Assembly (NCBI RefSeq): GCF_015326965.1
Contig: NZ_CP017659.1
Location: 1,426,001 to 1,490,000, forward strand
Length of the DNA stretch: 64,000 nt
Direction of reading: 5' to 3'
DNA from: Paenibacillus sp. JZ16
Lineage (GTDB): Bacteria; Bacillota; Bacilli; Paenibacillales; Paenibacillaceae
Shown here: positions 59,805 to 64,000 of the stretch, piece by piece
How positions within the stretch are numbered: the first letter of the stretch is position 1
Layout: each line of letters starts with the position of its first letter
Notes under the pieces: model-generated
Database searches by the model: none
What the model was told of the DNA's origin: nothing
The model's input: the letters and a program-made list of their open reading frames with translations, nothing else
Program-made: the position numbers and the translations under genes

Positions 59805-60761
59805 TTACCTCAATGCCCCAAAAGGTAAAAATGCGTGCACGCCCTTACATGTGTTCACGATCTGGGTTACCCTTATATCGACCGTCAAGGTGGCATAGGC
59901 ATATGCCTCCGTTCTTGAAATAGAGTAAAGCTCGGTCATGAGATCAAGCATCCCGCTTAATGCCATCCACATGGCTTCGTCCAGGTCCTCGTGAAACCCC
60001 ATCGTAAGCCAGCCGGTACTTGTCTTGGCCCTGGGCATCGTTATGGGCATGTCGTCTCGGACATGAAAGGTTAGACTCGCCTTCTCCATGGGGCATTCCA
60101 GGGCGGGACCGCTAACTTCGCCGTCTCCCTGAGCCGCATGTCCATCCCCTGTTGAGAACAGCCCGCCATCCACCGGGATCGGCAGATACAAGGTGCTGCC
60201 GGCCGTTAATTCTTTGCAATCAAGATTTCCTCCATAAGGGCGCGGTGCAAAAGTCGTATGCTGACCTTTTTCATTCGGCGGCATGCCCATGATTCCCATA
60301 AACGGCTTCAGGCCGACGCTATACTTGAAATTTCCGAACTGGCTTCTGCCTGTCATGGTCTTGAGATCCAATTCAAAGTCCAGCGTCACTTCCTTGGCGT
60401 GGGCCATGCCCAGCTTCTCGTTCCAATAGCTCGGATAACCTCCGGCAGAGGTCCATCCCCATGATCCGGGAACGATCTCGTTGATCTGAATCTCCAATGT
60501 AAGCCCGGGTTTAGCCCCTTGAATATGGACGGGACCCAATAACGCATGCCCGAATTGCTTCTCCTGCCGCTCCGGCTTGCGCTTCGTAAACTTCATTCTC
60601 GCCGCGCCTGGGGCAGCACGTTTCTCCAGTCCCCAACCCGCATCTAAGGTTTGATACACGACAGTATCCCCAGATTGTATGTATAGGGCGGGTTCCAATT
60701 CCCTGCTGAAAAATCCATGAAGCGTATGAATATCCGGTTGTAACATATGAACCTGTGACAT
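59805..60761 (-). CDS. Acetamidase/formamidase family protein
   Basis: A 318-residue amidase of the FmdA/AmdA family: SGDTVVYQTLDAGWG, GHALLGPVHIQGAKPGLTLEIQINEIVPGSWGWTS, the conserved NLDCKELTAGSTLYLPI, and DGHAAQGDGEVSG. These provide the metal or active-site region. Family members hydrolyse formamide, acetamide or related amides. The ATG at 60761 with AAGGGAG is clear; a longer frame reaches 60818. First gene of a three-gene unit. Confidence 0.88.
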   Translation of the reverse strand: MSQVHMLQPDIHTLHGFFSRELEPALYIQSGDTVVYQTLDAGWGLEKRAAPGAARMKFTKRKPERQEKQFGHALLGPVHIQGAKPGLTLEIQINEIVPGSWGWTSAGGYPSYWNEKLGMAHAKEVTLDFELDLKTMTGRSQFGNFKYSVGLKPFMGIMGMPPNEKGQHTTFAPRPYGGNLDCKELTAGSTLYLPIPVDGGLFSTGDGHAAQGDGEVSGPALECPMEKASLTFHVRDDMPITMPRAKTSTGWLTMGFHEDLDEAMWMALSGMLDLMTELYSISRTEAYAYATLTVDIRVTQIVNTCKGVHAFLPFGALR

Positions 60762-60953
60762 CCAACTTTCTCCCTTCACAGCCGTAATCAGAGTGGCCAT
60801 TCCATGTCTCATATTCACTCTGTTACTTTATAAGGTATTTCAAATTACTCTTAAAGTCAATAAAAATATACTCCTAAACGTAATAATAATTACTCCAAAA
60901 ACAAACCATTGCCCAATTCCGGTTGTACCATGGTTGTTCGTCGAAACACAAAA

Positions 60954-60990
60954 AACCGTCCACTGCGCAGATTCACTGCGAGGGACGGTT
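60954..60990 (-). terminator. Terminator after the LacI-family gene
   Basis: AACCGTCC/GGACGGTT stem with a 21-base loop and T6 on the minus strand. The surrounding 60762-61094 gap also holds the promoter of the formamidase operon and no gene. Confidence 0.8.
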
Positions 60991-61094
60991 CATCTCCATG
61001 TCAGTTAAATTTTATATCAGCTAACGATGAGCGTTCATGGGAATGGTAACGGTTACTATGTGCACGGCCATTCTCACTACACACGATTCTTTCT

Positions 61095-62108
61095 TCAAAT
61101 CCTTACGCTGGAATCCCGCACGACGATCTGCGGCATCAATTTCACGGCCCGCTCTTCCCTCGGTATTCCCAACATGCGATCCATCAGGATTTGGGCTGCC
61201 TTGCGGCCGATTTCCTCCTGCTGCAAGGCAACGGACGTCAGCTTGGGATATACGCGGGAGGCAAGGTCCAGATTATCCATGCCCACAACGGCAACGTCAT
61301 GGGGAATGCGAAGACCGGCTTCTTCGCAGGCCTTCATAACCCCGATTGCCATTAAATCGTTTGCGGCGACAATGCCCTCCGGATGGTCGGGCCCTTGAAG
61401 CCACGCTTTTGCCATCGCATAACCGCCGCTTTCAGTATAATCGGACTCGGCGATAAAACGCGGCAGCAAGGGGAGCCCCGCTTGCAGCATGGCATCCCGA
61501 TACCCGCAGAACCGCTCATGGCCGGTCTGCTCGCTCAGATTGCCGCCCATATAGGCGATGCAACGCAGGCCTTGACGGATCAGATGCTCCGTGCTTTGCT
61601 TGATCCCGTCATATGTGTCCACATACACATAATCGAAGCGGTCATTCCCTTCCGGCGAGACATATTTATTCGTGAGCACGACCGGTGCCTGCAGCGCATT
61701 GATGGCCCCGATATTCTCTTCACCGAAATGAAAAGACACCATGATCATGCCATCGGCCACATTTTCCCGCAGGGTTTGAATTGCCTTCATCTCCTCCTGG
61801 AGCCTATGCTTGGTGTAAAACAGAATCATCAGGTAATCATGCTCTTCCAGCACCTGATTGATTCCGTTGATCATATCGAAATAAAAAGGGTTGCATATAT
61901 CGGGCACGGCAAAAATAATTTTGTTGGTTTGTCTCATTTTCAGCATCTTCGCTGCATGATCGGGCGCATAGTTCATTTCCTTCGCAGCCGCCAGAATTTT
62001 GCTCTTCGTCTTGGGACTGCAGTAACCTCTTCCCGACAAGGCTCTGGACACCGTAGAAGGGGATACGCCTACCCGTTCAGCAATCGTATAAATCGTATGT
62101 TTGTCCAT
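61095..62108 (-). CDS. LacI-family transcriptional regulator
   Basis: A 337-residue repressor. The LacI HTH is at the start (TIYTIAERVGVSPSTVSRALSGRGYCSPKTKSKI), followed by a periplasmic-binding-protein-like sugar-sensing domain (IIFAVPDICNPFYFDMINGI, GIVAANDLMAIGVMKACEEAG, VAVVGMDNLDLASRVYPKLTSV). The ATG at 62108 with GGAGGATAGG is clear. It is on the same strand as and directly after the GH172 gene, which it probably regulates in response to a sugar or oligosaccharide. Confidence 0.92.
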   Translation of the reverse strand: MDKHTIYTIAERVGVSPSTVSRALSGRGYCSPKTKSKILAAAKEMNYAPDHAAKMLKMRQTNKIIFAVPDICNPFYFDMINGINQVLEEHDYLMILFYTKHRLQEEMKAIQTLRENVADGMIMVSFHFGEENIGAINALQAPVVLTNKYVSPEGNDRFDYVYVDTYDGIKQSTEHLIRQGLRCIAYMGGNLSEQTGHERFCGYRDAMLQAGLPLLPRFIAESDYTESGGYAMAKAWLQGPDHPEGIVAANDLMAIGVMKACEEAGLRIPHDVAVVGMDNLDLASRVYPKLTSVALQQEEIGRKAAQILMDRMLGIPREERAVKLMPQIVVRDSSVRI

Positions 62109-62209
62109 CCTATCCTCCATTAACAACCATGGATACGCCATATGCTCCCGCAAAAGGGTCCATGGATTCACACTATCACCTTACCAGCAGGTAAGCAATA
62201 GCTCCTCCT

Positions 62210-63292
62210 TTATATAACCTCCCGCTCATCATTACCCGGAAGCTCTGGAAATGGCGCATGGGGCTCGGCCTGATACCAGAACGCCGTCGATGCAATATCG
62301 CTCTGCTGCGGAAGATACCTTCCTCCGGACCTCCAGCCAAGATCCTGAATGGTCACGCGAAGATCGCTTTGAAAACGGATTGGATCCATGACATGCCATC
62401 GATACATGCCAAAGCGCTGCTGACTTCGATACAACCCGTCCGGCTTCAGCACTTGGTGCATCCCCAAATATGGCGTCGAGTAGGTTCGGTAGGTACCAAT
62501 CGGCTGCTCCCAATTCCAGGCCCCGCCAAAATAATCTTCCGTTCCCGTACCGCATATGGTCGGATAATCCTGATCCCCGTCCATATAGAACTTGATCTCG
62601 CCTTCACCCCACCAGCCGTTATTGTTCACCTGCCAGGCGAGGTAAGTCCCTACATAGTGCCCGTGTCCAGTCACCCCATCCAGAATGGTATAAACTTCTT
62701 TATATGGAACGGGATTCGTTCTCCGCCACTGCGCGTGAAAATATGCCTCATCTTCCGGGATGTCCGTCAGCGTATAGTCAATTTGATAGTAAAGGACTGC
62801 CTTTTCCGGCGCACGGTTCTCCATCGTCAATCGGGCATGCTTGCGGAAGGGCATCTGCCAGTAGCTGTTCATGCCGCCGGCCGGATTCACGGCAACCGGA
62901 ATTGAATTGACATCGCTGCGCTCGCCCCATCCGTTACAGAACAAATCACCGACGGGCACCTCAACCGAAGGTTCCTGCTCATCGTCCCAATACATGCGGA
63001 TAATCAGATTGCGCCACAGCGTCGGATGGCACGTAAGCCAGATATGTTGAATCGCCCCGGGACCCTGAATGTCACCCATCGTAAACGTTTCGCCCGGTAA
63101 AATCTCCACGGAAGGAGAGACCTTCCAGCCCACGCCCAAGTCCCTGGAAGCCGCTGCGCCCGTGCCGTCGGTAGCCATTCCGCCCTTTCCTTTTTCGCCG
63201 GTAAAATTCTCCGCGCTGATGGATCTCGTCTGCGCATTGGACAGCCGGGATAAATTTCCGAGGTGCATATTAAGTCCATTAAAGTTCATCAT
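62210..63292 (-). CDS. GH172-type (DUF2961) glycoside hydrolase
   Basis: A 360-residue protein of the DUF2961 family, now GH172, which includes difructose-dianhydride synthases/hydrolases and D-arabinofuranosidases. Signature stretches are GKGGMATDGTG...RDLG, GAIQHIWLTC, GDLFCNGWGE, GMNSYWQMPFRKHARL, and CGTGTEDYFGGAWNW. The acidic residues in GTEDYFG and GEGEIKFYMDGD are candidates for catalysis. It has no signal peptide, so it acts inside the cell on an imported oligosaccharide. AAAAGGAG precedes the ATG. It lies 15 bases after the partial gene. Confidence 0.88.
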   Translation of the reverse strand: MMNFNGLNMHLGNLSRLSNAQTRSISAENFTGEKGKGGMATDGTGAAASRDLGVGWKVSPSVEILPGETFTMGDIQGPGAIQHIWLTCHPTLWRNLIIRMYWDDEQEPSVEVPVGDLFCNGWGERSDVNSIPVAVNPAGGMNSYWQMPFRKHARLTMENRAPEKAVLYYQIDYTLTDIPEDEAYFHAQWRRTNPVPYKEVYTILDGVTGHGHYVGTYLAWQVNNNGWWGEGEIKFYMDGDQDYPTICGTGTEDYFGGAWNWEQPIGTYRTYSTPYLGMHQVLKPDGLYRSQQRFGMYRWHVMDPIRFQSDLRVTIQDLGWRSGGRYLPQQSDIASTAFWYQAEPHAPFPELPGNDEREVI

Positions 63293-63307
63293 CTGTTATC
63301 GCTCCTT

Positions 63308-64000
63308 TTAGTATGTGATATCGTATCCGTACCGCTCTTTCAACGTTTGACCCAGACGGTCCTTAATCCGCAGGTAAGCCTCAGCTGCCGCACCGTTCCC
63401 CCAATCGAAGATGGTGAATGTCCCCATGCCTCGCCCCTCCTCGTCCACAACACCATCATGACCGTAATTCTCCATCATGAAGCCGTAATCCTTCTCGTTA
63501 AAGAAAGGATACGCCCGCTCCCACTGCTCTTTTGTTTTTTCGTTTTCGGGACAATACATCATGACGAACGAGGCCTGCAAAGCGGCTAACCCGCGCTCAA
63601 TATATTCTTTTCGGTCCAACTCCACGCCATATTGCAGAATCAGCTCAGCAAACAGGCTTTGCCGGGCATCATTCCATTCCCCGTCGCAGTTCATGACGCC
63701 GAATCCGCCCACTACGTCGACGTACAGATAGGGCGGCTGCCAGGAAGCCTGCGTCATCAGCATTTCATCCAGCACACGTTGGCCAACGATCATATATCGT
63801 TTGTCACCGTTTGTTTTATACATATGGTATAACGCTTCCGCCGTCCAAAACATGGAGAAATTACATTGCTTGAACATGTTATTCCTAGCCACTTTGTTGC
63901 CTGGAAGCTCATCGCGCCCATAACCGCAGCAGGACCAATACGTCTCGAAATCCTCCCACCTGCCGGTCGGCACGATCTCCTGGATAACAACCTTAAGCGC
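63308..64000 (-). CDS. Alpha/alpha-toroid protein, partial (N-terminus beyond window)
   Basis: The frame is open to the window edge and gives 231 residues of the C-terminal part. The all-helical pattern and aromatic-rich stretches (FSMFWTAEALYHMYKTNG, QPPYLYVDVVGGFGVMNCDGEWND, MENYGHDGVVDEEGRG) suggest an (alpha/alpha)6 barrel as in several glycoside hydrolases and lyases. I cannot name the family. It is directly upstream of the GH172 gene in one operon, so a role in the same sugar pathway is likely. Confidence 0.75.
   Translation of the reverse strand, partial: ALKVVIQEIVPTGRWEDFETYWSCCGYGRDELPGNKVARNNMFKQCNFSMFWTAEALYHMYKTNGDKRYMIVGQRVLDEMLMTQASWQPPYLYVDVVGGFGVMNCDGEWNDARQSLFAELILQYGVELDRKEYIERGLAALQASFVMMYCPENEKTKEQWERAYPFFNEKDYGFMMENYGHDGVVDEEGRGMGTFTIFDWGNGAAAEAYLRIKDRLGQTLKERYGYDITY

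Noticed and set aside
61383..62123. 246-codon plus-strand frame
   Set aside because: It is antisense to the LacI-family gene and has no family features.
62258..62905. 215-codon plus-strand frame
   Set aside because: It is antisense to the GH172 gene; composition and lack of motifs mark it as a shadow.

Overview
The window reads as chromosomal DNA of a spore-forming Firmicute, most likely Paenibacillus. The reasons are strong AGGAGG-type ribosome binding sites, many GTG/TTG starts, bacillithiol genes, a CdaS-type diadenylate cyclase, a spore-photoproduct-lyase-family protein, many GNAT acetyltransferases, and CcpA- and LytST-type regulation. No rRNA, tRNA, CRISPR array, prophage or intact insertion sequence was seen. 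Most genes lie on the minus strand.

Layout. 1-3.6 kb: 5' part of cysJ, cdaS, and the yojF-bshB2 pair. 3.7-7.8 kb: an AraC regulator, then an operon of two Gfo/Idh/MocA dehydrogenases around a cupin-AraC regulator. 8-12.5 kb: a YfiT/BstA-like protein, an aldo/keto reductase divergent from a MocR regulator, a terpenoid-cyclase-like protein and a VOC protein. 12.6-15.8 kb: a membrane-lipid operon (two DedA/VTT proteins, a PAP2 phosphatase, an MGDG-synthase/UgtP-like glycosyltransferase). 16-25 kb: HAD phosphatases, several GNATs (one broken by a single stop codon), a methyltransferase, a DUF402 protein, a P-loop kinase and a purple-acid-phosphatase-like protein. 25.3-28.2 kb: a mau-like cluster (MauE, MauD, a 12-Cys MauA-like small protein and a polytopic membrane protein) with no heavy chain. 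28.4-32.5 kb: a LytS/LytT two-component system next to a short CstA-type transporter with a perfect CcpA cre site.

32.7-38.4 kb: a GNAT, a DUF6320-like protein with a condensation-fold acyltransferase, a YkoP-like protein, and a TetR/cytochrome P450 divergent pair. 38.6-42.7 kb: two secreted glycan-active proteins, one a clear GH18 chitinase. 43-52 kb: a visibly AT-rich island of small, same-strand, individually spaced genes (AAC(6')-like, GNAT, kinases, 2'-5' RNA ligase, transglutaminase-like). It includes two frameshifted genes and a decayed fibronectin-III fragment, and ends with a holin-like 31-aa toxin and a convergent antisense RNA candidate. 52.3-57.7 kb: an SDR, an SPL-family radical SAM protein, and an alkylation-damage response (adaA-ogt-2OG oxygenase divergent from alkA). 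57.9-64 kb: an operon of a formamidase-like protein, an alpha/beta hydrolase and an unusual HTH/F1-ATPase-beta-like fusion; then a LacI regulator, a GH172 (DUF2961) protein and a partial alpha-toroid protein.

The most unusual items are the heavy-chain-less mau-like cluster and the HTH protein whose body resembles ATP synthase beta but lacks the Walker A lysine. The type I toxin-antitoxin candidate and the 2OG-Fe(II) oxygenase inside the Ada operon are also notable. Gene functions come from remembered family motifs; no database search was possible.
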